DNA of 64,000 nucleotides, from positions 22,119,001-22,183,000 of the forward strand of contig NC_060211.1 of NCBI RefSeq assembly GCF_021130785.1. Reading direction: 5' to 3'. This DNA is from Homalodisca vitripennis. Taxonomy: Eukaryota; Arthropoda; Insecta; Hemiptera; Cicadellidae. Shown here piece by piece: positions 23,085 through 36,689 of this stretch (position 1 is the first letter of the stretch; every line of letters begins with the position of its first letter). Below the pieces are notes generated by a model that saw only the letters and a program-made list of their open reading frames with translations, searched no databases and was not told where the DNA came from. The position numbers were made by a program, and so were the translations under genes.

Positions 23085-23328
23085 CTGATGGCGAGAGAAA
23101 AGAAGAGACCTGGATTCTGGCCTATCTGAAATTTGCAGGCGTTACTACTAGTATGTTGCCGCGCCTTGTTTCTTAATTCCATTATTGTTTCACTGTTCCA
23201 TTGCTAGGATAAACAATTCGCAGGGTTGGCTGTGGGGCGAAGCGCCTGAAATTACCGCGCGCGGCAACACACTAGTACACATCTGTGCGCCGGTACGGGC
23301 CAGGTCTCTTCTTTTCTCTCGCCAACAG
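23085..23328. mobile_element. 244-base MITE with TA target duplication
   Basis: The ends are near-perfect inverted repeats: CTGATGGCGAGAGAAAAGAA continuing as GAGACCTGG on the left, and the same with one change on the right. Both ends are bordered directly by TA (23,083-23,084 and 23,329-23,330). Homology between the two ends continues inward past ACTAGT and TGTTGCCGCGC, so the element is largely one imperfect hairpin. Size, lack of ORF and TA duplication fit a Tc1/mariner-type MITE. It is far richer in GC than its surroundings. Confidence 0.85.
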
Positions 23329-23330
23329 TA

Positions 23331-26300
23331 TTAACAGTTTAATACGCAGTTCAGCGGGCGGTATTACCATCAGTCTAAAAGCATTACCTAACAGCAGATT
23401 AAAAATTATATCTTCATTTATAGTGATCTTTGATCTCCCTCAAATATAATTTAAATTTCAATCAAATATTGCATACAAAGAGTATGCAAACAAGAAAATA
23501 CCACATTTAGATCCAGTTGGCCGGTTACCAAAGGTATAAAATTGCCTTGCATGCAATACAAAGCTGATTCAGGACTCTTGCTATTATCATATTGGATGGC
23601 GTATTCTATCGATTTGCTGCAGGTTTGGTCTATATCTGCCTTGCTTATGGCAGAGAAAACCCTGTATTCATTGTATGGAGACCAAATGTATGTACTAAAG
23701 TTCTGGATATCTGTGTATTATTGGCTGTGGAAATATGTAATATGATTGTCACCTGGTTATGTTCACGTCAATTATCAGTTATAGTGATACTGCTTGTTTA
23801 TGCGTTACTACTCAACAGCTAAGATGTTTGTAAAACTGTTATTGAAGGATTTTGGTCTCACAGATCACGTGGTTTATCCCTCTCTTAACCTTCTAATTAG
23901 TGGAAGCTGAAAGTTTTAGTTTACTCCGGTCATTGAGTATTTCTGTTTAAGCTTCAGTAGTTGGGACAACGTAAGCTATGGCTTGCAATGACATTACCAA
24001 AGCCTTTTCATTATCAACCACTTGAACTATAGATTTAAAAAATTACAACTCTTACAAGGGAATCAGATTTCTCCTGCGACTATTTCTCTTCTAAATCTCT
24101 TTACATTTTTCCACTTTTGAACCATTAGCTCAGGATGAAGCAGAGTGACATAATAATCCAAGAATTGTTAAATTTTCAAATTTATTATCCTGCTCGAGTA
24201 TTATTTACTTTTTTTCTATGGTTGAACTACTTTTGAACGCGAGTAATCATGGTATAACTAGGGTATAATTCGTATAATTCGGTTTTAAAACCATGGTTCA
24301 GGGCATACGATTCTTTGTCTTGATATCAGAAATCAAGATTAGCAATTCAGGGCCTAGAACCAGATGCAGATATTTCTTTTCTTTAGTCATCCTATTCATT
24401 TTAAATTCATTCCTCCTAGACACAACCACCCTAACCTATAAAATATGAATAGGTTTATCTCCTTGACCCCGTTAAAACAAGACTTCAAAATTTTCCCTTC
24501 TAGACTAACATCCGGCTAAGTTGCTTGTTTCGCTATCACTAACAAGCTCCTCTTGTTTGTGAAACCAAGAAGGATATTTCAGTTCTCAATTAGATACAGT
24601 GAATTGTGACATTTTAGTATTAGTCTGGCAATAGGACTAGACCGAGGACACAATAAAATCATCGAATGACGATTATTTGACGCGTAAAATAGCTGTCAAA
24701 GAGCTCTTAATATAATTTCGGATTTCAACTTTTGCAGTCCTCACTGGTTACTGAAATCACCTTTACGGTTTTCGAAATTTGCTATTTAAAAATTTTAACC
24801 ATAAGAGACTTTGTAGCTGTTTAAAAATAAAACAGTCCGTCTACCCAAAGAACAAATGGAATTGAATGACCAAAATATCCCGCGTCCTTGACATCGAGTT
24901 TTTTCTCTCTTAGCTCATTTTCTTCCCCTCCCCCTCCCCATTTATTCCCGTTTATTTTAGTGCCAGTGCCTTTAAAGCATTTGAAATAATCGGTTTTACG
25001 TGATAAAACACAATTTCAATGGTAAGATTTCCTTAAAATATTTTATTTTTATTTAAACACATATATTTAAAATCAGCTTTAAATAAATTAAATCGCACAA
25101 AAAACTCTGTTTTCACGTTTAAAGAGTAAACCAAATGTCACAAACAACTAAAAGCTGATAAAGACCAATTGGATAACTCAAAGCTTTGTAGTGTGTATGC
25201 CACATGCAAAGGTACGTACAAACGTGTGTGGAGTGTTGTGGAAAAGTGCATCAGAGGACCAAAAACGGTTGCTTGTATTATCTTTAATAATGATATTTTA
25301 ACGATATTTTTTATTTCAAAGATTTTTCGGTTATTTATTGTTTGTGCTGACACCAAAATCAGTGTATAAATCAAATGTATGCCGTGCAAACAAATTTAAC
25401 AATATTTTACCTCTCATTAACAAAGTCCGCTGGTGACAGCTTAGTATTCATGTTTTCCACATAGCATTGGGGAACCAACCTCAGAATTTCAGGTACGTCC
25501 AAAACCTGCAACAGTCACAAATTTTGAGTCTCAGTTCAACGCACTGATATTTCCTCCCCTGTGGAATGCAATATTGTCTGAGTTTGTCTCCATTGCTTAT
25601 GAGTTCTGATTTTACATAATTATCTATGAATCCTGGCAAATCCTGGTTGTAATGGTTCTTAGATAGATCAAACATTAAAACATCTGAGCTTAATTCTAAT
25701 CGGACCTAATAGAAATCAATTATAATTTTGAATGAGTATTCAAAGTATGAAATAAACTAGAAAAACAGGATTAAAAATCTGTAATAGCATCTCCTTGCAG
25801 AAATTATTAGGTTATTAGGCAACTTTTTATTTTTTTTTAATTAAGAATATTACGAAAGGTTGGCTGGAAAATTCTGCCTAAGCTACGTGCATTATTTTTA
25901 TTCGAATTGGTTAAAAACATCGATTAGTGACAGTCAGGTAGTATCTATTAAACAGATTTCTCAGGTAATTTACTTAGTAACAATTATTACATAATCAGTA
26001 CATACAACAACCATTATTTTTTATTGTATACAACAGGGGAACAACAATTAGATTATTTCCGAATGGTGATAAGCTATTAAGAAAACATGAATGTATTTCA
26101 AAGTATATTTTTTTAAAGTATTGAACTATCATAAACAACGTTTTTAATAATTTATAAACACAGATCTTAAATTTTAACATTAATTTGAAGTGCATTTATA
26201 TACTTCTTTATTTAATATACTTATTATATTTTGTTAAAACTATCTAGTAAATAAATTTCTAGCATCATTAATGTTGTCTGCTCTAATTTTTTTTAATTAA

Positions 26301-27528
26301 TAATGTACATGGACGCTGCATTATAAAAAATTGATCAGAACACAATAGAATAGGCAAGAGTTGGATTACATTTGACAGTTTTAAATATTCTTAATTTAAA
26401 AACTAAGTATTGTTTATTGTGTATTTCTCTCACCCTCGTCTTTGTCTCAGCAAGCCGCAAGTATTCTACATATTCTATTCAAATTTAATATTAATAGACA
26501 AATTCACAAACATGATACAGTAGTTCCATTTTATATGTTTAACTTATTTGTGATTATACTGTGTACAGGTTGACCTATGTTTGTATCCTATGTATGAGTC
26601 CTTAATATTTAAAATAAACAGGCATTATCTCCTCACATACTCATCAATGTCATATGTAAGATCGATTCGTAACTGGGTTATATTTAAAGTAATGTTTCTA
26701 CTAATAATGATGTGCACTAAGATTTTGGCCTTGTGGCTATATAAGCTAGATGGTAAATTAATGCAGTATACGTGTTGTCTGTAAGTTAACAACCACAAAG
26801 CTGTAATAAAAATACATTAAATTTGGTTGCTGGTATAGCTAAAGGGTTTGTTCAAAACATTTCTTTATCTCATATTTATTTAAATCACGGGTTGCGTTTT
26901 TACTAATATGTAAAGGATTATTATAGAACCTTCCACCTTTGATACGAAAATATAACATTAATGAAGATATTCATACATATGTATAAGTCCATTAACTTCA
27001 CCTTTAGCTGACACGACCCTCGTGATTCTGTGTGATACACCCAAGCATTGTATTTTATATACTTTAGTAACTTTTCTTGTATAACTAGAATTTGTATTTT
27101 AAAATTAGCCATGATATTCAAAACTAAAACACATTTGGGCTTCAACTTTCCATAGTCTAAATGTTTAATAGTCACTAATACCTATAAAATTACTATATTG
27201 CTGTGCACAGTTTTACTATACTAATGATCTAATCTTTTGTATTCTGTATGCATTTAAATAGTTTCTTTCTGATGGAGTCTGTTATCGGTTATTGCAGAAG
27301 TAATGATAATGATTCCTGATAAGATTTCAAGCATTTGTAAATATGAATTACCTTAGAATTCTATTTTAAATAGATACAATAATAACCGTGGTGTGTTTGA
27401 CAGTCAATTTCGCGATAGTGGCTAAAGTGAAGAAATTTATACTAAGAACAGAGAGTCACGTGACGTTGTCGAATAGGATATTGGGAAAGTGGTACGTGAG
27501 AACTGAGTATCGAGTGGAAGTGGCTTGA

Positions 27529-27531
<3 letters not shown>
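23331..27531. other. Long AT-rich spacer, nothing recognised
   Basis: About 4.2 kb without a recognised gene. Overlapping frames of 67 and 76 codons at 23,542-23,822 are hydrophobic, as expected from T-rich DNA, and resemble nothing I know. Minus-strand frames at 25,138-25,389 and 26,921-27,175 are likewise unremarkable. Confidence 0.4.

Positions 27532-27597
<66 letters not shown>
27532..27597. repeat. (GT)n microsatellite
   Basis: About 33 uninterrupted GT repeats. On the plus strand this is potential Z-DNA. Confidence 0.95.
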
Positions 27598-27598
<1 letters not shown>

Positions 27599-27979
27599 CG
27601 ACGGTAGCAAAGTATTCAGCTTTATTTGAATACAAATATCGTCAATTATTAGTACTGTAATGCAATATTCCTATAACTCAATCCTGCTAAGTGAGTTTCA
27701 TGTTTTTTACCAAATATACAACCCATATCATGTGCATGGTACGAATAACGTAACCAGATATTTTTTTTCTTCCAGGAACCCAACAAAGAATTTATTTAAT
27801 TGGTCTTTGGATAGCAAATTATATAAATTTATATATTCACTGTGATTATTTTAACATTTCCTCAGCAGGCAAAGAATTATAAACATTTCTTTTTTTCTGC
27901 GTGGTACTTTTTACTTATCACGTGCTGTTTACTGATTTAGTTACTGTTAGTGCTATTTTTATAATGTCATTTTCAAGGT

Positions 27980-28150
27980 CTAAATGTATTGCTGAGCGTT
28001 AACGAATCCTCATTCAAGGGGTTGACAAATCTCACTCGTATTCACGCGATATCTAGAACATTATTTGAGGTATAGACTTATATTTTGCATGAAGCATCAT
28101 TTATATATGAATGTCTCGCGATGGCATTTGGCTAAGCGTTACCAAAGAAA
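27980..28150 (-). repeat. GCTCAGCC-family copy, inverted
   Basis: Minus-strand order: GGTAACGCTTAGCCAAATGC, GATGCTTCATGCAAAATA, AGATATCGCGTG, then GTTAACGCTCAGCA. It is a ~160-base module bounded at both ends by the family box. The 120-codon plus-strand frame at 28,111-28,473 starts within it and runs into a G12 tract, so I do not treat it as a gene. Confidence 0.65.
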
Positions 28151-28397
28151 TCGGATTTCACTTATTTCGCATCAGAATTTTGTATATTTTTCTACAACTC
28201 AGTGGGCTGGCAAAATTCTTCTTCTATTTTTCTGAATCTGAATGTCTTTATGTGTATCTTGCTTATATCGTGATAAGGAAAGGTAATATAGACTTAAAAT
28301 TGTGCATTAGGCAAGATCGAAATGAATATTGTACCTTCAGTGGATTTCACTCATCGGACCAGAATGTAGTCAAAGATTCGCCCAAAAGCGCAGGTCC

Positions 28398-28409
28398 GGG
28401 GGGGGGGGG
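28398..28409 (+). repeat. G12 tract
   Basis: Twelve consecutive G residues about 330 bases from the inner end of the right arm. The left inner end has its own C-rich minisatellite; the surrounding sequences are not homologous. Confidence 0.8.
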
Positions 28410-28769
28410 CAGGAGTCCTCTTGGCATGACTACAGGTCAATTTCCAATTTCATTTCCTTTTTGCGTTAGTTAGCTCAAGGCAGGTTTTCGGGCAAGAGGA
28501 TGAACTATATCCCATCAATAAAGTTCATAGCTTCGATGAATAGAAATAGTAAACTATGTAATTATATCGATAGCTGTGTCATCTGATAACCCAATGGAAA
28601 CAACGACAATATACTTAAGGCTTTGCAAAGTAGAATGTATATTGTTTTTTTATCTGGTTCAATCTGTAATCATGCATCACATAAAAACCATGCCAAGCTC
28701 AATTCAAGATAAATCAGTTATTTATGCCTAGTAATGCCTATGGCCCACTCGGTATTAAGATGTTTTAAC

Positions 28770-29711
28770 CTTTGCATGTTTTGTTAGATATTGGGTTTGA
28801 GAACTAAGAACTGCACATGTTGTAATTTCCTGATTGGAAGGTATTTCTGTAGGTTTAAGTTCAGCCGACCACGGTTTTGACTTTGGAACGGATTTTCGTT
28901 TCCCTTGCACACATACTCTTTAAAAATAACATAATTCATCATCTTACACATAACATACTATAAGGTTGGGTAGTCTAGCGAAGATGCAGTGCTAAATTTT
29001 GCAATAAACTATGTAGATTTACCTCTAGACAATCACATACCGATCAATTACGTAATATTAACACATTGTAAATTGTTTACTATATGAATAAAGTGCGATA
29101 TACATATAACAAAAAGAAAACTAATATGCCCAAAAATTCAGAAAAAACGAAAAATGTCTCTTAAAATAATTTAGTTGATGTTTACTTCAATATTTTTACT
29201 TATTAATAGCTTTAATAATAATACTCTAAAAATTGTATGTACTCTTATTTTTTGTGTATGAAAATTAATGTGAGAATGTTAAGAGCATGTTCAGCTAGTG
29301 CTGATATTTTTTAATGTAACTTACATGAAAGTTAGATTACTTACTATTCACTTGCGATATTAGGAAAAAAAGGTTTTTTTCACTAGCTGTTCCCATGACT
29401 TTGCACACCATTTCCCGAATTGAAGTTCTTAGTAAAAAGCACTTTTAATGTAATACAATGGATTCCAATGAATTCTCCAAAAGTAAGTAGGTTTACAGCA
29501 GCTACATATTATTACAGTGTTCATAGTTAAGAGGAGCAGAGTTTAACCTTACTCTTGTATTGTGTTTTTCATATGTAGGACCATTTCTGGATAGAATTAC
29601 TTTCCAACACAATAGCTGAGTTTGCTTTGCTGCTCTGATAAAGAAAATACTAATACGTTATTCTCGTAAAGCTACTTCAGGTTAAATTTGTCCTATAGTC
29701 GCGATGAAAAA

Positions 29712-29772
<61 letters not shown>

Positions 29773-31730
29773 ACTTCAGTCTGGGGTCTTGGAAAAGAAG
29801 TATGGTTAAGGATTGTTAGTGTTCATTTCTTTGTTTTTTTCTTAAGTCCTCTTAAACCCCATATCATAATGCCATAAAACCCACAAGTTTCAAGCACTTT
29901 AAGTTTATAAAATACACAACTTTGTTGCTTAATGTTATAACAATGTTTAAATAGTATTTATAGTGCAGTAGATGTTTTACATTCGTCACTGACGCAATCT
30001 AGAGTGAAAGTTTTACATTTGCTTTCTTATCTGCATCACTACCGAGCAAGCACTGATCTGAAATTTTAATTGTAAGCAAATGTTCTTGTTCTTTGAAGAT
30101 CTATAACATTACTGTTGTTTGAAAGTGCCAACGGCTGTTCAGTGCTAGTTAAATTTAGATTATGAAAAGTTATTATTACTATTTTTCTGAATTATAAATT
30201 ATTCCAAGTAGTATTTCGGGTCTTTCTCTTCATATAAACCTTCCTCGGACTTTTAAAGAACATTTTACAAAAAGAATTAGCCAAATGGGCTTAAGCGTTC
30301 TCTATATTAGCCTTAAGAACCCATTTTGCGATTAATATTTATTTATTAGATAAATCAAGTCGTTTAATAATTTATAAACTAACTTTACATAGTCAAATTG
30401 GGTACTAAATAATTTTCCAACTTCCCATCTCTTACGGAATGTTACGCTTAAGTGTGTCAAGTCTTCTAAATTTTTTAATTCTTTTCATATAAAATTTTAA
30501 CCGTGTAGTCCTATACTTTATACTTCCAAATTAAAATAACATAAAATTCCTTCAGATATTCGTACTTAACTGCTCTATTAATCATGTACATGCTCAAAGA
30601 AGCAATAATATTAATAACAAAATTTCAGTATTTTCTGGGCACCAATTATTTCTATTCAGCTGTTTAACTCAGACTACTTAACTTCAAGCGTCCTCTATCA
30701 ATCCTGAGCTAACATATAAGTTGTAGAATATCCTAAACAAATTTGGACAATATCGGTTCAATAACAAGATATCCAAACGGGCCACTATATTTACTGCTTC
30801 AATCGTAAGGACCTAAGGCATCTATTCATGTTATTTGATTTAAATCTTGTATTAGGCTTGGGTATTGTTACGTACTGATCAATCTATAAATTTAATGTGT
30901 GAAGATTTTTTAAGATACATTCAATATCAAGGCTCTTATAAAAATTGCAGAAACTGTTTTCTAAGGCAATTTTAATTAATATAAACGACAATTATTTGAA
31001 CCTGTTTTATACATTTACCATTACCTCTCCATTTATGATAAAGCCTGGAAAGGATATCCCAGGATTTACCTTTATTATTTTGTTAGTGAGTAAACTTGAC
31101 AATGGGATTAATGAAGAGTATTAGGGCGACACTCCCGGGAAGTCTGATTGTCCCTGAACACACTGACCTGTCACTGGAGACTAATCAAGTCCTCTACCAA
31201 CACTCGCTCGTACTCTTTACTTGTTTTTATTTGATTGCATACGTCCTGACATTTACGTAATCATCTATTTCCCACTTCAGCGTCACTAAATGAAAGAGGA
31301 ATTTTTCAGTTTCAGGTTTTATACAATTGTAAGGTAATATTAATTCTAGAAAAAGAAGCACTACAATCTGTTATCATTTCTACACTTCAAAGTTTATTTA
31401 CTTTTAAGTGAAATATTCTGTTATTGTTTACATCATCAAGATTACCTATACAAACTCAACATTGTATCATTTTTTGAATAACTATAAACCACACAAGAAT
31501 ATATGTTATTTTTAGAGAAATTTAAATTAGTATGATTTTCCAAAATCATTTGTGATGAACAAAAAATCTAAAACTAAATAATATGAGTTCACGCAAAGTA
31601 TATTATCTGTTAAAATAATTAGCATTCCAATAAAGCATCGGGTATTTTCCACTGTTTCAAAAACCGTAATTAATTACAAATTATAAATTTAAATATTATA
31701 GTATGATCGATCAATCCAGTAGGCTCGTTT
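28770..31730. other. Right-arm sequence, no gene recognised
   Basis: Counterpart of 7,150-10,270. It is diverged from the left arm up to about 30,780 and near-identical beyond. No coding or RNA gene seen. Confidence 0.4.
29710..29768 (+). repeat. (GA)n microsatellite in right arm
   Basis: About 59 bases of AG repeats with one interruption (GATAG). The left arm has only a short pyrimidine tract at the matching place (9,098-9,114). Confidence 0.95.
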
Positions 31731-31734
31731 ATCC

Positions 31735-32110
31735 CTTCCAGTTGAACCTACACTGGGCAACCGTATGGATGTCCAGGAGCGGCACATCACTAACCGCAAA
31801 CGTCAAAATTATAGGATGCAAGGGTAATTCGATAGGTCTAGTCAACTGCAGATATGACTGATATACTTGGTGGGGTTCGTTCCCTAAGTATCAGAGGTTC
31901 TTGCTATCTTCAAAATAAGGGTGTGCTAACCCTTGCTTGCTTTGACAGGAGAGCCTGGTTCAGAGCTGGCCTCCCCTTTTGGAATTCTCGAGGGGACATG
32001 ACTGAGATTATTGCCCTAAATTCTTCCTCATGGAACCCGATAGGAGGCAGCCTCTAACCCCAACCTTACCCATCCAGAATACCCTGTCACTCCTGAAGCA
32101 GCGCACAGGT
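31735..32110 (+). other. GC-rich near-identical arm block with 67-codon ORF
   Basis: Right-arm copy of 6,780-7,140. The ATG at 31,854 opens a 67-codon frame (to 32,057) that is identical to the left-arm frame except for one residue. CTGCAG just upstream of the ATG could act as a splice acceptor. The next frame (32,030-32,233) overlaps it and is unconvincing. Function unknown. Confidence 0.45.
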
Positions 32111-32129
32111 CCTTCCTTATATGACTTAG

Positions 32130-33560
32130 TGCAATTTATAAGCTTTTTCTCGAAGAAAACCAAAACATTATCGATTAACCCCAGATCAGTATGTTACTTA
32201 CAGGCTAGGATAGTAAATTGGCTGAGCTTTTGAGCACACATTTTCTGTATGGAATTAGAAAAGAAATTTGAAAGGGTTCACAATACTTAAAATATTCAGT
32301 AGTTTTTATCATTATTAGCCTAATTTACATAACTTTTTCCATGAAACGCATTCTTTTTCAGTGGATATTTGTTTTACCACAAAGAATCGAAAATTAAGTA
32401 TACACACTGCTATTAGAAGTTATATTATTCTACTATTAAAAATTTAATTAAATATTAAATTGTTACAGAGCAAGTTTATAGTACAGATACAACTTCATAA
32501 CCAAGTACTATGACATATAAAGCAAACAATTTGAACAATTACACTACTCTTCTGAGTTAGAGTCTTCTAGGCATATCAAATTAATTTCTTCGATAGTGGA
32601 GAAAAACTCTATGTATGGACATTTTATATTAAAGTAATAATTATGATATCTCAGAGAAGATATTATACATTTAAAGTGTTTTCTCTATTTTATTTTCCAC
32701 ATACATGTAAACTGATCCGCCTTTGCAAATATATATATATGTTTATTTTAAATTTAAATTTTCACTTCATTAAACTGTAATTATTTACTTGCCCCTAGTA
32801 TATGAATATTAATTCAGTTGGAGTAGGTTTAAGCGGAACTCAGACTGTTTGTCCACAGTGCAATTGACAGTTCTGGCCTACTCAAATTAACTCGTAGAGT
32901 GCGTTTGAATTGTATTTTAATGAACAGGCCCACTGTAATTCACTATTGTAGTTGACCAATCAATGCCTGGACTCATCCAAAGCTTTGTTTAGTTTATACA
33001 TTTTTCATTGCAGCTCACTTAAAAACAATTTAAACGCGCACGCTTTGTTTTATGATTTTTGCAATATATATCTCCTGTTGTATGTTTAACTTGTTTTATA
33101 CGAATATATTTGAAAACTTTTTCTAAAAACTGAGTTTGGAAGAAAGTACAAATCAAACAAAATCTACAAATAGTTTTACACAAATACTATTATTTATTTT
33201 TCTGTATAAACACATATATTGTAAATGTGTAAACTGTAAAGATCGTTCACTGTATTTCAATTTGTTTCAAAATATCTAATTGATTTTTAACTCTACTTTC
33301 ATAAAATATGAAGCAATTAACCAGGATATTTATCCATTGACAACAGGAGCCAAACACTGATTTAAAACATTTCTTACTATTTATTTACTTGGATAGAACC
33401 ATTTATGACATTGACAATAGGAGGTAGACAAACAAAGAATATAATTCTAGTTATTAATATAAGAAACAGCTTCCTGCCATTTTTATTATAACAGTAATAG
33501 CCAACTAAAACTTAGAAAGTACCAATGTTTATTTCCTTTTTAAAGAAAAAGACATAAAAG
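32130..33560. other. Right-arm sequence, no gene recognised
   Basis: Counterpart of about 5,300-6,770; highly similar to the left arm. No gene, RNA or other repeat seen. Confidence 0.4.
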
Positions 33561-33561
33561 C

Positions 33562-33658
<97 letters not shown>
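33562..33658. repeat. (AT)n microsatellite in right arm
   Basis: A 76-base pure AT run (33,571-33,646) flanked by TATATAC and GTATGTATGTAT. The left arm has about 20 bases of mixed AT at the same place (5,270-5,290). Confidence 0.95.
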
Positions 33659-34099
33659 TTATATAAATTCAAGCATACTCAAGTAATTAAGTTCGTACAC
33701 ACCATGAGCTTGAGGTCAAAGAAAAATAATTTCTTTAGCCGGAGAAGGTTGCCATTTCCCCTCCCCGTCCAGACCATCTTTTCCTGTTCTCTTTATTTCA
33801 AATGACGCACCGCGATACCACAGGAAATGCCGGTATCGAGTTCCTCTTTATTGCTTCACCGTCGTTATTTCAGGTATGACATGTTTGTTCTCTTAGCTCC
33901 TGTGCAGTGAAATTGCTTGAGTTCATTCTCTCCAGTCTGAACTTTATTCAGTTCGGCAAGTATCACTTAATAAATATGTTTATTTTAAGTGTCAGTCCAT
34001 TGACGCATTTTTAGTTTTTCAATTTCTTAGTGTACATCTAAAGAGACGGGTAGATTTAAATCCGCGAAAAGTATTGCATTTCTTTGTAACGTATAACGA

Positions 34100-34572
34100 T
34101 GGCAAATATCCTAAATCTTACTAACGTCGGTGTTGTTCATACCTCGCTTTCAGATCACACTGGACAACTCTGCAAGCTCAAAATAAATTATAAAACGAAA
34201 AAGCATAATTGCATTACTAAGGGATATTTTAACCTTGACAGTCACTGAAAACAATACATTTTGCCTGCCTTGAATTCCTCTGATAGAGTACATTCACCGT
34301 ACATGCAGCAGGAGAGGCATTACTACTCATACTACTCCTACTTGATGAATAATCTTCCAACAGCACTATACATCACATTCCCCTTTAAAAAAACCAGAAT
34401 GGTTTATTGCCAAGAAGAGTTGAACAGAGGTGTCAGAATTTACAATAAGGCTACCAGGAGAACTCAAGAACATTTGCCCTCATGTTTGAAGAAGAAAATG
34501 TTCAAATGGCTTGTGGAAAACATTTTTTATAGCTTGAAAGGGCAAAAAGTTTTAACTTTTAATTGTAAATAG
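34100..34572 (+). pseudogene. Internally deleted non-LTR retrotransposon remnant, right arm
   Basis: One reading frame, interrupted by a single TGA, carries two separate parts of a LINE ORF2. At 34,138-34,200 it reads VHTSLSDHTGQLCKLKINY, with the SDH motif (34,150-34,158) that ends an APE-type endonuclease domain. At 34,380-34,570 it reads KKTRMVYCQEELNRGVRIYN and then MFKWLVENIFYSLKGQ, matching the layout of the C-terminal tail after the reverse transcriptase (basic segment, G-x-x-IYN, then FK-x-x-L and a FYS tail). The catalytic reverse transcriptase is missing, so about 2 kb was lost by internal deletion without changing frame. Present in both arms. Confidence 0.6.
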
Positions 34573-34599
34573 TGACCCTATCTCAGTAGGCCTAATTAA

Positions 34600-35790
34600 T
34601 GAATATAAATATAAAATTATTGTTTACTGCCTATTGTAGTTAAAATAGAATGAGTGGGAATACGAAAGAAGCATTTATAAAAATAAAATCAGTCTCAAAC
34701 ATTAATTATTTTTCATTGTTTCGCATATACTAAATGTCATATAAAAATTGAAATATTTGTCAGACACAATACATAAAAAAAATTTTATTATCCTGTGGCA
34801 ATTCAATGTTAAATTAAGTTTTTATTAAATGAAACAGTTAACAAGAGTCGTTAAACGCTTTATTTTGACCATGTACACCAAGTGGATTACAAACCTTGTT
34901 AAAGTAACGCAATACAAGCAAGTTACTGCCAATTCAATTGTACAATTGTTTTTGTCGTTACAGACAATTAGATGTATTTTATTCCCCAGTGGCCTTTAGA
35001 TGAATATTACTCAGTAGAATGACACTTTGTCAAAATTTAATTAAACTCCACACTTCCGAAATTGAATTGAGTACTGAAAGTCACAGTAGGTATTTTGCAA
35101 AGTACCATTAACAGTGCAGAAAAGTTTTATAAAAATGTTTGAGAGGAATAAAATTTGTGAATTCTTCAATTTTGAAACCAATACAAAAAAAATGTAGCCA
35201 AACTTTTTCTAAAGTAGCCAACATAGCGGAAGACAACAACTTCATATTTAAATTTCATCATGATCGATCAACTAACATGCGATTTGGACTATAAGAACAA
35301 CAAGGATTAATAAGGAATATATTCTGATTAAAACTTATGGACGTTGGTGGAATATTAAGATGACCAAACCTGTGTAAGCTGTAAGGAATCAAATAGTCAA
35401 ATTCAAGTATAAGGGTGGATTAGAAGGGCTAAGTATTCCGATTTTGGCCCCTCCAATATGTTTTTTTTTTTTACATCCTTCACCCTATTTTCTCTTTTCG
35501 CTTCCAGGAGGCGAGAGCATGTTTAAATTGCATAAGAACCCTATTTGATTTTCCTTCAATAATCAATAAATAGAGAAATTTTCCCTAAGAAAGAACTGTA
35601 TGGTAAGCCATGCTACTTTTGGTGGAGGTCAAAATTGAACGATATCAAAATGATTAAACAGATTATATATTTATATTTTCTTAAAATATGTTTTTTATCT
35701 ATACACACTAAAAATCAAACACTAAATAAATAAAAAAATGTTAATTCAGTATCATCTCACCATATATAGGTCCTCAAATGTTACTTTTCA
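34600..35790. other. Right-arm sequence, no gene recognised
   Basis: Counterpart of about 3,200-4,430, moderately diverged. A T12 run at 35,461-35,472 matches the A12 run of the left arm. Confidence 0.4.
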
Positions 35791-35793
35791 GAC

Positions 35794-35799
35794 TATATA

Positions 35800-35835
<36 letters not shown>
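35794..35835. repeat. (AT)n microsatellite in right arm
   Basis: About 42 bases of AT repeats with one TT step. The left arm has only about 11 bases at the matching position (3,166-3,176). Confidence 0.95.
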
Positions 35836-35837
<2 letters not shown>

Positions 35838-36364
35838 CTTTGATGAGGATGTAAATGATATTTATGTTTCTGACGGTCGGCTTTAAGTCTATCGAACCAG
35901 GAAAGAAAAAAAAACTATCACGTAATATTTTTACCTGTGTTGTGACCCTCTCATTTCGTCCTTCCGTCAAACTAGCGTAGCTAACTATTAATTTCTCTCT
36001 AAGGAAACATTAATGTTTCTCTCTTGATTTCAAGAAAGTTCATATTGTTTGCTTATAGAGCAAAAATTGGTTCTCGACTCAAGGACTATTATTTATACCT
36101 ATTCTCTATTTTAGTCCTGAAAATATAATTATAACAACAGTTGAGTTTTACTAAGTAAGTATGTAGGTGTATCTTAGGTTTTAGCATTAAATGTCGTTAA
36201 TGTTGAATGTAAAACAATAGGCAGATCTTTATAACTACTTAATTCAATCTGAAGAGTCATAGTAAACTGATAAAAAAAGACTTAAATAACCAGACTGTTA
36301 TTTACCACCAGTGTTGGCCTATTTATTAAAGAACAAACAGAGTTCGTTAATCGAAAATTGTTCC

Positions 36365-36505
36365 CTGTTATGTCAGACAGCTTTGATGCATTACATGTAA
36401 GGTAGAGTAGTTCGATGGAGCGAGATAAAGGTAATAGTAAACCCTTGTGTTGGTAATAAGGGTTGTTAACGCCCTTTGTGTATTGCGGGTTATAAATTTA
36501 GTTAC
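36365..36505 (-). repeat. Three-copy conserved repeat, right-arm copy
   Basis: Inverted copy of 2,517-2,657. The 79-base core at 36,398-36,476 is identical to the left-arm and spacer copies. Confidence 0.75.
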
Positions 36506-36689
36506 GACACCGTGTTAAATGAACACAATTACTACCAGGTGTAAGGCTATTACTAAAACCTATAGAAACTTTCATATCTGAAACAAAGCAGGAATATTCC
36601 ACACCATGTGCTGTATAACAAACATTACTGAGAATGTGTGCAACAATTTGTCGATAGCTTATTTCGTGTGTTACTATTCAAATGTTAGA

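Noticed and set aside
23542..23822. Overlapping hydrophobic ORFs of 67 and 76 codons
   Set aside because: Hydrophobic residues are expected from T-rich DNA; no motif or homologue recognised.
28111..28473. 120-codon ORF
   Set aside because: It starts inside a dispersed repeat copy and runs through a G12 tract; no domain is recognisable.
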